From assembly GCA_019637955.1 (NCBI GenBank), contig JAHBUS010000002.1, positions 310,001-374,000 of the forward strand: a stretch of DNA of 64,000 bases, read 5' to 3'. The translations under genes were made by a program, and so were the position numbers. Below the pieces are notes generated by a model. It ran no database searches. It had not been told where the DNA came from and worked only from the letters and a program-made list of their open reading frames with translations. Below, one piece after another: positions 33,161-41,598 of this stretch. How positions within the stretch are numbered: the first letter of the stretch is position 1; each line of letters starts with the position of its first letter. The stretch is from Pseudobdellovibrionaceae bacterium. Lineage in GTDB: Bacteria; Bdellovibrionota; Bdellovibrionia; Bdellovibrionales; Bdellovibrionaceae.

Positions 33161-34432
33161 GTGAAGCTGAAGTCATTGCGCGCAAGGTCAGTTCTCCTCT
33201 CCGCTGTTTGCGGAATCGCGCTCGCATGCCTTCCGGCTTGCCAGGACACAAATCCACATCAAAAGCCTGAGGGCACCGTCACCGTCAAGGTTCCTGTCCT
33301 GCGCGAGGGGACTTACAAAATGGGCCTCGTGGAACTCACGACGCTCGAAAATCTTTTGACCCTACGCGGGGCAGCCGCCCAGTTCTTTTTCTCTCCCGGG
33401 ATCCAGGGCAATCAGCTTTATGGGGTGGAGCCCCGCATCCGCACCATGCGCACCTCGGACGGAACGTTTGTGGCCACCGATGCGCTGAGTTTGCAGATGC
33501 TGTCTCTCTACTCAAATCTCGAAAATTTGATGAAGCTCGATGAGAAAATCGGCATCAAAAATCTGAACACCTGGCCGCGCAGCGTAGCGGTGAACGCGCG
33601 TCTCGTCGATGCCCGCGGACAACAGCGGGACAACGCGCTTTACAGCGGCCAGATCGACGCGTTTCTTTTTGTGCCCTACACCAAGTCGGACCTGCCGCTC
33701 TCAATGAACGCGGGCGTGATCGGGCACGAACACTTTCATTCGTTCTTCTACAAGCTCGTCCTCAAGCCTTTGGGCGGCGTTTTCTCGCAAGCGTCCAATG
33801 CCGACGCCCATCCCGATCATGAGCTTGCCGATTTCGCGGCGAACATCGACCGTTTTAAGACTGACCGCGGTCAGTCGATGAGCGAACGCGAAATGTACCA
33901 CGTGACTCTGCTGCGCGGAATGAACGAAGGCCTCGCCGATATCTGGGGCTACCTGTACTCGGGCGACACGAGTTTCGTGTCGCGCTCGCTGCGCTCCGAA
34001 AAAGCCCGCGATCTCGAGCAGCAAGGCGAAGCGATCCCAACTTCAACACAATGGGCGGAGCGCATCCGGATGTACTCCCGGGTTGGTGAATCGCTCGGGG
34101 AGTCGTACGCGCTTGGAAGCGCGTACGCCAAAGTCCTGCGCGTCGCCGTTCGCGGTGCCATGGGGCGAGAGGGTCAAAGCCAGGGCCTTCGCATCCAAGA
34201 TCAGGCCCGCATCGAGATCGCGCAAGCGCTGATCCGTTCGTTGGTGAAGCTCGAAGAAAAAATCAAATCTCTGAAGGATGACGAGAACCTCAAGCCCAGC
34301 TCGATTCTCGAAATCCTCTCGCACGAAATTCCCGCTCTCGGAGATGAGGGCTGTGCCCTGATCCGCGAAAAGGTGGAGTCGGGCACCGACGTTTGCGGAA
34401 CTCCCGCCGTCAGAACTCCGGAGGCGCGATGA
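33161..34432 (+). CDS. Lipoprotein with a zinc-metallopeptidase-like HExxH motif
   Basis: 423 residues. Lipobox LPAC at Cys27. The mid-domain contains GHEHFHSFF, giving H189-E190-x2-H193 (HExxH), and 63 residues later NEGLADIWGY with Glu256, the pattern of gluzincin-type zinc proteases (third ligand Glu, then Asp). No known family recognised beyond this. Predicted to face the periplasm or outer surface. GTG 33161 is chosen, AAGGGG 8 nt upstream; TTG at 33143 is an alternative. Ends overlapping the next gene by 4 nt, so the two are co-translated. Confidence 0.72.
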   Translation: MKLKSLRARSVLLSAVCGIALACLPACQDTNPHQKPEGTVTVKVPVLREGTYKMGLVELTTLENLLTLRGAAAQFFFSPGIQGNQLYGVEPRIRTMRTSDGTFVATDALSLQMLSLYSNLENLMKLDEKIGIKNLNTWPRSVAVNARLVDARGQQRDNALYSGQIDAFLFVPYTKSDLPLSMNAGVIGHEHFHSFFYKLVLKPLGGVFSQASNADAHPDHELADFAANIDRFKTDRGQSMSEREMYHVTLLRGMNEGLADIWGYLYSGDTSFVSRSLRSEKARDLEQQGEAIPTSTQWAERIRMYSRVGESLGESYALGSAYAKVLRVAVRGAMGREGQSQGLRIQDQARIEIAQALIRSLVKLEEKIKSLKDDENLKPSSILEILSHEIPALGDEGCALIREKVESGTDVCGTPAVRTPEAR

Positions 34433-35052
34433 AACTCGCTTTCTTCGCCTTCGTTTTCGTTCTTTGTTCTTTCGCGCAAGCGGGCGGCGTCAAGTCCGCG
34501 CCGACTCGCAAAGCCGCCGTTGGCCGATCGGACTTACAGCGACCGAAGGTCGGGAGCAAGGCCGAGTTCAGCCGCAAAGGCGCGGTCTTTATGCTTGGTT
34601 ACGACGTGCGTTTCGAACGCAATCAAGAACAAGAAATCCGCCAACGACCGATGATGAACATTGCCGGTGGGATGGAGTGGAGCCCTTGGATGGGGCTTCT
34701 CGAGTACACGAGCTTCAAAGAAGCCACCGCCGATGGTTCGGTGAGCATTGACCGCAAAGTCGAGACTCTTTACGCGTGGGCCTACTGGCAACCGACCGAG
34801 TTTAACTTGATCACGCCTTTTTTGGGTGGCGGCGTGGGCGCGATGAAGACGCAGGTCACCACCAACTTGGGCGGTGCGAGCGATGAGGATAGCAGTCCTT
34901 GGCAGATGGGATTGGGCGCTTCACTGGGCGTGCGTTTTTGGCCGCGCTCGCACCTCTGGCTCTCGGCCGAGGGCCGCGTTTACAAGAGCCAGCAGCTGGA
35001 TCCCGATCCGATGCTGGGCGGTCTCGTGCGGTTGGGCTTCGTCATCTGGTGA
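34429..35052 (+). CDS. Predicted outer-membrane beta-barrel protein coupled to the lipoprotein protease
   Basis: 207 residues. Signal peptide FFAFVFVLCSFAQAGG, then alternating strands (GAVFMLGYDVRFERNQ, MNIAGGMEWSPWMGLLEYTSF, LYAWAYWQPTEFN, LGASLGVRFWPRSHLWLSAEGRVY) ending GLVRLGFVIW, compatible with an 8-10-strand barrel. ATG overlaps the protease stop; GGAGG upstream. The two proteins may work together in the envelope (inferred from coupling). An intrinsic terminator follows. Confidence 0.72.
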   Translation: MKLAFFAFVFVLCSFAQAGGVKSAPTRKAAVGRSDLQRPKVGSKAEFSRKGAVFMLGYDVRFERNQEQEIRQRPMMNIAGGMEWSPWMGLLEYTSFKEATADGSVSIDRKVETLYAWAYWQPTEFNLITPFLGGGVGAMKTQVTTNLGGASDEDSSPWQMGLGASLGVRFWPRSHLWLSAEGRVYKSQQLDPDPMLGGLVRLGFVIW

Positions 35053-35061
35053 TTCCGCATA

Positions 35062-35088
35062 AAAAAACGCGCCCTGAGGCGCGTTTTT
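35062..35088. terminator. Bidirectional intrinsic terminator
   Basis: AAACGCGCC-ctga-GGCGCGTTT with an A-run on one side and a T-run on the other; works for the plus-strand barrel gene and the minus-strand SPOR gene. Confidence 0.85.
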
Positions 35089-35134
35089 CAAATTTCAAAT
35101 TCAGAAAATCGTCAACTGAACGTCGAGATTAAAC

Positions 35135-36016
35135 TTACTCGGTGATTTTCTGAACGATCGCCGAGCTCACTTTCGAGCGGCTGAGCAGATCCTGTTTGTA
35201 AGCTTCGGCTTCTTTTTGAGTCGTGAACAAACCGACACTCACGCGGTACCAAGTCTTTTCGGCCGCGGCCTTCTTGTCTTTGACTTTCGCCGACACGTAG
35301 AACGAGCTGAAACCTTTGGCTTTCAAATCGGTCGCCATTTTCTGCGCTTCGGTTTCGTCGGGGTACGACGCGACTTGCACGGTGTATTTGCCGATCGCCG
35401 ATCCCGCGATCTCTTTCGGCAAAGCGGTGGGAATGCGGTCCTGAGCGGTTTTCTTCACGGCGGGTTTTTCCCAGGCCGAGGGATTTTCGTTTTTCGAAAC
35501 TTTCTCGGCGGCTTTTGAAGGAGCTTCGCCATGGCCACCGGCCGCGCGCTCGTCTTTTGCGGCACCGTGTGCAGACTCACCGTGAGTATTGGTCACCGAT
35601 TGAGCCGTGCGCTTGGGCGCGGGAGCGGGATGCTCTTCGCCGTGACCGCCAGCGTTCGCCTCTTTGACGAGTTCGTCGTGCTTATCTGTCGTGGGCTTGT
35701 GCTCGTCTTCACCGTGGCCACCAAGCGTGGGGACGCCGTTTTTATCTTCGGCGATGAACTCCTCGGCCAATTTCGCGACTTCGTCATCCGTCAAAGCCTC
35801 GCCAGGTTTGACTTCGCCGGCTTCAGGGGACACCGATGCCACTTCGCGTTCTTGAGTTTCGGGTTCGAATTTCGCGATTTTGTGCTGGCTGTCACTGAAC
35901 TTCTTGCCGACAAACGTGCCGATCGAAAATGACAACAAGCAGACAAAGAAAACCAAGACGAGCTTCACGACCGCGTCCGTTTTCGTTGCATTTTTATCCC
36001 CTGCCATAGAATCCAT
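35135..36016 (-). CDS. SPOR-domain membrane protein with a His-rich linker
   Basis: 293 residues. Short cytoplasmic N-terminus, one membrane helix (VVKLVLVFFVCLLSFSIGTFVG), a periplasmic charged linker with repeated GGHGE / HGEE / THGESAHG motifs, then a C-terminal SPOR domain of about 75 residues (YTVQVASYPDETEAQKMA, WYRVSVGLFTTQKEAEAY). SPOR domains bind denuded peptidoglycan glycan at division sites. Start at 36016 (ATGGATTCT) or 36007; the longer frame to 36340 is antisense to suhB. The His-rich linker may bind metal (inferred). Confidence 0.85.
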   Translation of the reverse strand: MDSMAGDKNATKTDAVVKLVLVFFVCLLSFSIGTFVGKKFSDSQHKIAKFEPETQEREVASVSPEAGEVKPGEALTDDEVAKLAEEFIAEDKNGVPTLGGHGEDEHKPTTDKHDELVKEANAGGHGEEHPAPAPKRTAQSVTNTHGESAHGAAKDERAAGGHGEAPSKAAEKVSKNENPSAWEKPAVKKTAQDRIPTALPKEIAGSAIGKYTVQVASYPDETEAQKMATDLKAKGFSSFYVSAKVKDKKAAAEKTWYRVSVGLFTTQKEAEAYKQDLLSRSKVSSAIVQKITE

Positions 36017-36081
36017 CCTGTCCTGATATTTGTTAAAGAAATCGGTCCATCGACTTCTCCTTTTATGGTAGCTTGGCGCCC

Positions 36082-36918
36082 ATGAACTTTCAATCCGTCG
36101 GACCTGTTGAACGCAAAGAACTTTTACGCTGCGCCTTAAAAGCCGCGCGCCTGGGGCGTGAGGTCCTGATCCACTACTTTGGTCGGCTCGAACATATCGA
36201 AGAAAAGTTTCAAGCAGGTTTGGTGAGCGAAGCGGACAAAGAATCCGAGCGCGTGATCCGTGACTATTTGAGCAAACAGTATCCCGACTTTGAGTTCGTC
36301 GGGGAAGAATCGACCCTGGACCTTCGTGCGGTCCAGTCAAAATCCGCGCGCCCGCGCTGGATCCTCGATCCCCTTGATGGGACCACGAACTACATCCACC
36401 GTTTCCCGGCGTTCGCGGTCAGCTTGGGTTTGCAGGTCGGCGACGATCTTGAAGTCGGCGTTGTCGACGTGCCGATGATGGGTGAAGTGTACTCCGCCGT
36501 TCGCGGAGGTGGCGCCTTTGTTAACGGACGCAAGATTTCGGTGAGCGGGACGAGCGAACTCAAAGACGCGTTTCTCGCGACGGGATTTATCTCGGAAATC
36601 GAAGAGAATCTCGAGGAGCAGCTGCGCGTGTTTTCGAACATGGTTCGCAAGGCGCGCGCCATTCGGCGCGCGGGAGCTGCGGCCTACGATTTGTGTCTTG
36701 TCGCTCGCGGCGTCTTCGACGGCTATTGGGAAAAAGGCATTAAGCCCTGGGACGCGGCCGCGGGAGTTCTTCTAGTGCGCGAAGCCGGTGGATGCGTGCA
36801 AACCTACCGGGGCAAAGAGTACGGCGTGTTCGACAACTCGATCGTCGCCGGAACAAAGCCCGTCGTAAAACAGGTCCAGGCCGAACTCGCTCCTTACATT
36901 CTGGCGTCAACGAACTGA
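36082..36918 (+). CDS. suhB: Inositol monophosphatase family protein
   Basis: 278 residues. Mg-dependent phosphomonoesterase. Metal site motifs: GEES, ILDPLDGTTNYIH (the family signature) and KPWDAAAGVLLVREAG. ATG 36082 chosen over an upstream Met three codons earlier. The substrate may be inositol phosphate, 3'(2'),5'-bisphosphate or a sugar phosphate; SuhB-type also assists ribosome assembly. Monocistronic, followed by a 188-nt gap with the flagellar promoter. Confidence 0.87.
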   Translation: MNFQSVGPVERKELLRCALKAARLGREVLIHYFGRLEHIEEKFQAGLVSEADKESERVIRDYLSKQYPDFEFVGEESTLDLRAVQSKSARPRWILDPLDGTTNYIHRFPAFAVSLGLQVGDDLEVGVVDVPMMGEVYSAVRGGGAFVNGRKISVSGTSELKDAFLATGFISEIEENLEEQLRVFSNMVRKARAIRRAGAAAYDLCLVARGVFDGYWEKGIKPWDAAAGVLLVREAGGCVQTYRGKEYGVFDNSIVAGTKPVVKQVQAELAPYILASTN

Positions 36919-37014
36919 CGCTGACTCGGCAGTTTTGACCTCGCTCCAAGGTCGAGGTCCTGACTAAAAACCAATAGACTTCTTATGACCGTACAAACAC
37001 GACTCACGTCTTGT

Positions 37015-37030
37015 TGGCACCCGTGTTGCT
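37015..37030 (+). promoter_or_regulatory. Sigma-54 promoter of the flagellar export operon
   Basis: TGGCAC-ccgtg-TTGCT: full consensus at both -24 and -12, GG-N10-GC spacing exact. Start expected near 37041, about 65 nt before the fliL GTG. Upstream 36919-37014 contains an inverted repeat (GACCTCG...CGAGGTC, about 36942-36961) where an activator might bind. Confidence 0.8.
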
Positions 37031-37106
37031 CTTTTGAAGAAATGAACAGATCCAAATAGACGAGCGCGCAAAAGTGCGCCGGGGTTCATAGCTCAGGAGT
37101 AGTCGA

Positions 37107-37649
37107 GTGGCTGAAGAGAATGCAGCGGCAAAAGAAGTGGCGGCACCGGCCGCAAGTCCTAGTGGCGGCGGTAAACAGAACATTTTGATCCTGGCCTTGG
37201 CCGTGATCAACATGGTCGTCGTCGGCGCCGTCGGGTTCATGCTTTACAAAGGCCGCCAAGCCGAAAAAGCCAAACCCACGATCGATCACGCCATCCAGGG
37301 CGAAGTCGAAACCCAACACGAAGAAAAGAAAGAAACCAAGGCGATCAAGAAGCCCGTCGTGCCTCTCGAGACCTTCTTGGTGAATTTGGCTGGGAGCAAA
37401 GGCCGCCGCATTGCCAAGGTCAATATCGAACTCGAAGTCTCGAAATCCGACGTGCAAAAAGAGATCGACCAACGTCAAGCCCAGGTTCGCGACATCATTA
37501 TCATGATCCTCTCGAGCAAAACCTACGAGTACGTGTCTTCGAAAGAAGGCAAGAACCAGCTGCGTGAAGAAATCAAAGACACCGTCAACGCCTTCCTTTC
37601 GACCGGCAAAATCGAAAGCGTGTTCTTCACCGAGTTTATCTACAACTAA
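37107..37649 (+). CDS. fliL: Flagellar basal body protein FliL
   Basis: 180 residues. Ala/Lys-rich cytoplasmic start, one membrane helix (ILALAVINMVVVGAVGFMLY), a periplasmic domain with PLETFLVNLAGSKGRR and DTVNAFLSTGKIESVFFTEFIYN, the FliL ending. It rings the stator and supports torque. GTG start with AGGAG 7 nt before. First gene of fliL-M-N-O-P-Q-R-flhB-A-F-G-fliA. Confidence 0.9.
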   Translation: MAEENAAAKEVAAPAASPSGGGKQNILILALAVINMVVVGAVGFMLYKGRQAEKAKPTIDHAIQGEVETQHEEKKETKAIKKPVVPLETFLVNLAGSKGRRIAKVNIELEVSKSDVQKEIDQRQAQVRDIIIMILSSKTYEYVSSKEGKNQLREEIKDTVNAFLSTGKIESVFFTEFIYN

Positions 37650-37661
37650 GGGAGTCATCGC

Positions 37662-38690
37662 GTGAATCAGGTCTTATCCCAAAGTGAAGTTGATGCGCTG
37701 TTAGCGGCGGTCTCTGAGGGAGACTCCGGCGGCGCACCCGCGGGCGGCGGTGGCGGCGACAGCAAAGCCGCATCGAGCGGCGGCGGAAAACCCGTCCAAG
37801 AAGAAAAAGTCGTCGTCACTTACGATCTGACCAGTCAGGATCGCATCATCCGCGGCCGTCTGCCTCAGCTCGAAGTGATTTATGAAAAATTTATGCGCTC
37901 GTTCCGCGTCTCGCTGTCGTCGGCTCTGCGTAAAATCGCGTCGCTGACCTTGGCAAGCACGGACTTTCTGAAATTCGGCGAGTTTATCAACACTTTGCCC
38001 ATGCCCACCTGCATGAGCGTTCTGCGCTTTCAGAATCTTCGTGGTTCGGCCCTGCTCGTGATCGAGAGCAAGCTCGCCTACGCGCTCGTCGACAGCTTCT
38101 TTGGCGGCGCCGACCGTCCTTATACAAAAATCGAGGGGAAAGACTTCACCCAAATCGAGCTCTCGATTGTCCGTAAAGTAGTGGATCTGGCGATTGAAGA
38201 TATGGAAGTGGCTTGGGAGTCGGTCGAAAAGATCGGCTGTTCGTTCGTGCGAACCGAGGTGAATCCCCAGTTCGTCGGGATCGTGCCTCCCACGGACGTC
38301 GTGATCGCGTCGACCTTCGACGTCGAGCTCGAGAACGCCAACGGAACGATCACCATCGTGATTCCGTATTCGACCATCGAGCCGATCAAGCAAAAGCTTT
38401 CGAGCGGTTTCCAAATCGAATCCGATCAGACCGACAAAAAACTCTGGACCACGATCATCCGCGATCAGCTGATGGAGACCGACCTCAACGTGAAGGTCGA
38501 TCTCGGCGAGTCGGCGATCTCGCTTTCGGATTTGATGGGTCTAAAAATCGGGGACGTGATTCCCCTGAACCAAGATTCGACCGGCGAGTTCGACATCCAG
38601 GTCGAAGGCGTGCGCAAATTCAAAGGTTACTACGGCATTCACCACGGCTCGGTCGCTATGCAAGTGACCCGCCCCATTGAGAAACCCTAA
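37662..38690 (+). CDS. fliM: Flagellar motor switch protein FliM
   Basis: 342 residues. N-terminal LSQSEVDALLAAV is the CheY-P-binding peptide; a Gly/Ser linker, the FliM middle domain (LEVIYEKFMRSFRVSLSSAL) and C-terminal SpoA/FliN-like domain follow. Forms the C-ring that sets rotation direction. GTG start with AAGGGAG upstream. Confidence 0.96.
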   Translation: MNQVLSQSEVDALLAAVSEGDSGGAPAGGGGGDSKAASSGGGKPVQEEKVVVTYDLTSQDRIIRGRLPQLEVIYEKFMRSFRVSLSSALRKIASLTLASTDFLKFGEFINTLPMPTCMSVLRFQNLRGSALLVIESKLAYALVDSFFGGADRPYTKIEGKDFTQIELSIVRKVVDLAIEDMEVAWESVEKIGCSFVRTEVNPQFVGIVPPTDVVIASTFDVELENANGTITIVIPYSTIEPIKQKLSSGFQIESDQTDKKLWTTIIRDQLMETDLNVKVDLGESAISLSDLMGLKIGDVIPLNQDSTGEFDIQVEGVRKFKGYYGIHHGSVAMQVTRPIEKP

Positions 38691-38706
38691 GGGAGAGATA
38701 CAGCAA

Positions 38707-39093
38707 ATGGCAGACAACTTAGAAAACCTAGCGGATCAATTGGCGGCGGAAGCCGAAGGTGCGTCGGGCGGCGCGGGTGATGGCGGCGGTTCGGGCTCAA
38801 GCTCGGCGGCCGACGTCTTGGATCCCACCAAGGATCGCAATTTACAAATGATCATGGACATTCCTTTGCGCGTCACCGTCGAACTCGGCCGCACGAAAAT
38901 GCCCGTGAGCGAACTGCTCAACCTCGGACAAGGTTCGGTCATCGAGCTGGCGAAATTGGCCGGTGAGCCCATGGAAGTGTTCGTGAATGACAAGCTCATC
39001 GCGCGCGGCGAGGCCGTGGTGGTGAACGAAAAATTCGGCGTACGCTTGACCGACATCATCTCGACCAAAGAACGCGTGGAGCAATTGAAGTGA
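38707..39093 (+). CDS. fliN: Flagellar motor switch protein FliN
   Basis: 128 residues. Acidic/Gly-Ser N-terminal 45 residues, then the SpoA domain (MDIPLRVTVELGRTKMPVSE, GSVIELAKLAGEPMEVFVN, FGVRLTDIIS). C-ring with FliM/FliG. ATG 38707 with GGGAG upstream; the stop overlaps the fliO start. Confidence 0.95.
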   Translation: MADNLENLADQLAAEAEGASGGAGDGGGSGSSSAADVLDPTKDRNLQMIMDIPLRVTVELGRTKMPVSELLNLGQGSVIELAKLAGEPMEVFVNDKLIARGEAVVVNEKFGVRLTDIISTKERVEQLK

Positions 39094-39785
39094 TGAAAAA
39101 TCTGGTTCTTTCGATCGCAATCCTCTTCGGCACCTCTTTCGCGCTCGCCGCGAAAACGGCTCCGGCCACCGACGAGCTCAAAGTCGAAACTCCCTCGGCT
39201 TTGGCGGCGGACGTCGGCTCGTTGAACGAGAACAATATCGAATCGGCGCTGATGGCGCGCGAGGCGCAAGCCGGTGCGGTTCAAGCCGAAGCCAAACCCG
39301 TGAGCGCGTTGAAAGAGTCCGAGATCCCTTTGCGACTCGAAACCAAAAAGGGCGATTCGGCCGAAGGCAGCCCTCTGACCAAAATGCTGATGGGCCTCGT
39401 CGTTATCGGCGGTCTCTCGATGGCCGGTTGGCTCGCGCTCAAGAAATACAAACTTTCGAATCGCACCGCGAACCCCGCGACGCAAATGAAAATCCTGGCG
39501 CAGCACCATTTGGGACCCAAAAAATCCTTGGCGATCGTGCGCGTGGCTGGGGAGTCGGTGCTTGTCGGAATCACCGACCACCACATTTCGCTGATCAAAT
39601 CGCTGGCCTTGTTGGATGAAGACGTTCCCGAAGAGTCGCCCGTGAATTTCGACCAGGTGATGGTCAAAAACAACCGGTCGCTTCAGGCGCGCCAAGACGG
39701 CGACGGCGAAGCCGATGAGTTCTCGATCTCGGGCATCAAGGACGTCGTGTCTTCGCGCCTGAAAAACATGAGGTCTTTCGAGTGA
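39093..39785 (+). CDS. fliO: Flagellar biosynthesis protein FliO
   Basis: 230 residues. Signal-like N-terminus ([16 protein letters not shown]), about 75 periplasmic residues of low complexity, one helix ([21 protein letters not shown]) and a cytoplasmic FliO domain ([34 protein letters not shown]). Assists FliP assembly of the export gate. The long periplasmic part is more than E. coli FliO has. GTG at 39090 is an alternative start. Confidence 0.85.
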   Translation: MKNLVLSIAILFGTSFALAAKTAPATDELKVETPSALAADVGSLNENNIESALMAREAQAGAVQAEAKPVSALKESEIPLRLETKKGDSAEGSPLTKMLMGLVVIGGLSMAGWLALKKYKLSNRTANPATQMKILAQHHLGPKKSLAIVRVAGESVLVGITDHHISLIKSLALLDEDVPEESPVNFDQVMVKNNRSLQARQDGDGEADEFSISGIKDVVSSRLKNMRSFE

Positions 39786-40534
39786 AAAAAGCCTGGGCGT
39801 TGCTCCTTCTTTTTACCGGCGTGACCCTGGCGGGTGCTTTCGCTCACGCGCAAGTGACGCTGCCTTCGGTCAATTTGGGTTTCAAAACGACGCAGAATCC
39901 GACCGAAGTTGTCTCGGCCATCAAAATCGTTTTGATGCTGACGGTTCTGACCCTGGCGCCCGCGATCCTGATCATGATGACCAGCTTCACCCGCTTGATC
40001 ATCGTGTTCTCGTTCTTGCGTCAAGCGATGGGCGTGCAGCAAATGCCGCCGAATCAGGTTTTGGTGGGACTCGCGCTCTTTCTGACATTTTTCGTGATGG
40101 GGCCCGCCTTTACCGAGATCAACACCAAAGGCGTGCAGCCTTACCTGAACAATCAAATCTCCCAGGAGCAGGCGCTCGAGGCGACCTTGGCTCCGCTGCG
40201 CAAATTCATGCTCGCCCAGACCCGTCCCGCGGACTTGGCCCTTTTCGTGCGCATGTCCAAACTTGAAAAACCCAAAACCCTGGCCGACGTTCCCACGATG
40301 GTCTTGGTTCCGGCCTTTCTCATCTCGGAATTGAAAACCGCGTTTCAGATCGGCTTCATCATCTTCTTGCCCTTTCTCATTATCGACATGGTCGCCGCCT
40401 CCGTTCTCATGGCGATGGGGATGATGATGCTTCCGCCGGTCGTGATTTCGCTCCCGCTTAAAATCATGTTGTTCGTATTGGTCGACGGTTGGGCCCTGCT
40501 CGTGGGTTCGATGGTCAACAGCTTCGGAGGCTAA
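39782..40534 (+). CDS. fliP: Flagellar export gate protein FliP
   Basis: 250 residues. Cleaved signal peptide ([17 protein letters not shown]), four helices; [21 protein letters not shown] and [20 protein letters not shown] are the FliP signatures. With FliQ and FliR it forms the export channel. GTG start overlapping the fliO stop. Confidence 0.96.
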   Translation: MKKAWALLLLFTGVTLAGAFAHAQVTLPSVNLGFKTTQNPTEVVSAIKIVLMLTVLTLAPAILIMMTSFTRLIIVFSFLRQAMGVQQMPPNQVLVGLALFLTFFVMGPAFTEINTKGVQPYLNNQISQEQALEATLAPLRKFMLAQTRPADLALFVRMSKLEKPKTLADVPTMVLVPAFLISELKTAFQIGFIIFLPFLIIDMVAASVLMAMGMMMLPPVVISLPLKIMLFVLVDGWALLVGSMVNSFGG

Positions 40535-40537
40535 GAC

Positions 40538-40810
40538 GTGACTGAGGAACTGATCGTCAAATTGGGACAAGACGCCCTCAAAGTGACCGCGATGCTCTCG
40601 GCGCCGATTCTCCTCTCGACGCTGGTGATCGGCCTGGTGGTCAGCGTTTTCCAAGCGCTGACCCAGATCAACGAAGCGACGCTGACATTCATTCCCAAGA
40701 TGATCGTCGTCGCCGCCGTCGTCGTGCTCGCCGGACCTTGGATGATGGATGTCATGAGCGCGTACACCGTGAATTTATTCGAATCGATCGCCACCGTGGT
40801 GAGGGAATAA
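40538..40810 (+). CDS. fliQ: Flagellar export gate protein FliQ
   Basis: 90 residues, two membrane helices, FliQ-sized. LVVSVFQALTQINEATLTFI is the conserved loop. GTG start 3 nt after the fliP stop. Confidence 0.95.
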   Translation: MTEELIVKLGQDALKVTAMLSAPILLSTLVIGLVVSVFQALTQINEATLTFIPKMIVVAAVVVLAGPWMMDVMSAYTVNLFESIATVVRE

Positions 40811-40815
40811 ACTCG

Positions 40816-41598
40816 ATGCTGCCGATTTTCTCGCAGTTTCCCGAAGGTCAGATCATCGCATTTGCACTTGTGCTCTTGCGCATTCTGTCTTTCGTGGTCG
40901 CGATGCCCGTGATCGGCACCCACAACGTTCCTGTTCAAGTCAAAGTTCTGCTCTCGCTCGTGCTTTCGATGGTTCTGTTTCCGATTCTCAAGTTTCAACA
41001 AGCCGAATTGATCAAAATTTCGGACGCCGTGGTTTTTCTCGCGGTGCGCGAAATTTTTATCGGTCTGTTTCTGGGCTACTTGATGCGCCTGTTCTTCTTC
41101 GCGATCAGCATCGCGGGGGAGATCATCGGGATCTCTTCGGGTTTGGCGTCGGCCCAGCTTTTCAACCCCGCGATGGGCACGTCGAGCAGCGTGCTCGAGC
41201 AATTTTACACGATCCTGGCGACGCTCTTCTTCTTCGGTCTCAACGGCCACCATCTGTTCCTGCTCGGTCTCGGCAAAAGCTTCGAAATCGTTCCGTTGGC
41301 CGATGTCGCAATCAAGACCGCAGGCTTCACGTCGATCGTCGTGGGGTTTCAGGCCGTTTTGCTGATCGGGATCAAGATGGCCGCGCCGGTGATGATCTCG
41401 ATCCTTTTGACCAACCTGGCGATGGGTGTTTTGGGACGCGCGGTTCCGCAAATGAACGTTTTCGTCACCAGCCTGCAGGTCACGTTTTTGGTGACGATGT
41501 TTGTTTTGATCATCACGGTCCCGTTCTTTGTTGAAGAGATGGAAGTTTTACTTCGAGGCATGAGCGATCAGTTCATGTCCGCAATGAGGGTGCTGTAA
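40816..41598 (+). CDS. fliR: Flagellar export gate protein FliR
   Basis: 260 residues, six to seven helices. VAMPVIGTHNVPVQVKVLLS and IGVSSG-like ISSGLASAQLFNPAMGTSSS are FliR features. ATG 40816; ends directly at flhB. Confidence 0.94.
   Translation: MLPIFSQFPEGQIIAFALVLLRILSFVVAMPVIGTHNVPVQVKVLLSLVLSMVLFPILKFQQAELIKISDAVVFLAVREIFIGLFLGYLMRLFFFAISIAGEIIGISSGLASAQLFNPAMGTSSSVLEQFYTILATLFFFGLNGHHLFLLGLGKSFEIVPLADVAIKTAGFTSIVVGFQAVLLIGIKMAAPVMISILLTNLAMGVLGRAVPQMNVFVTSLQVTFLVTMFVLIITVPFFVEEMEVLLRGMSDQFMSAMRVL

Noticed and set aside
36017-36340. N-terminal extension of the SPOR protein
   Set aside because: Antisense to the well-supported suhB coding sequence.
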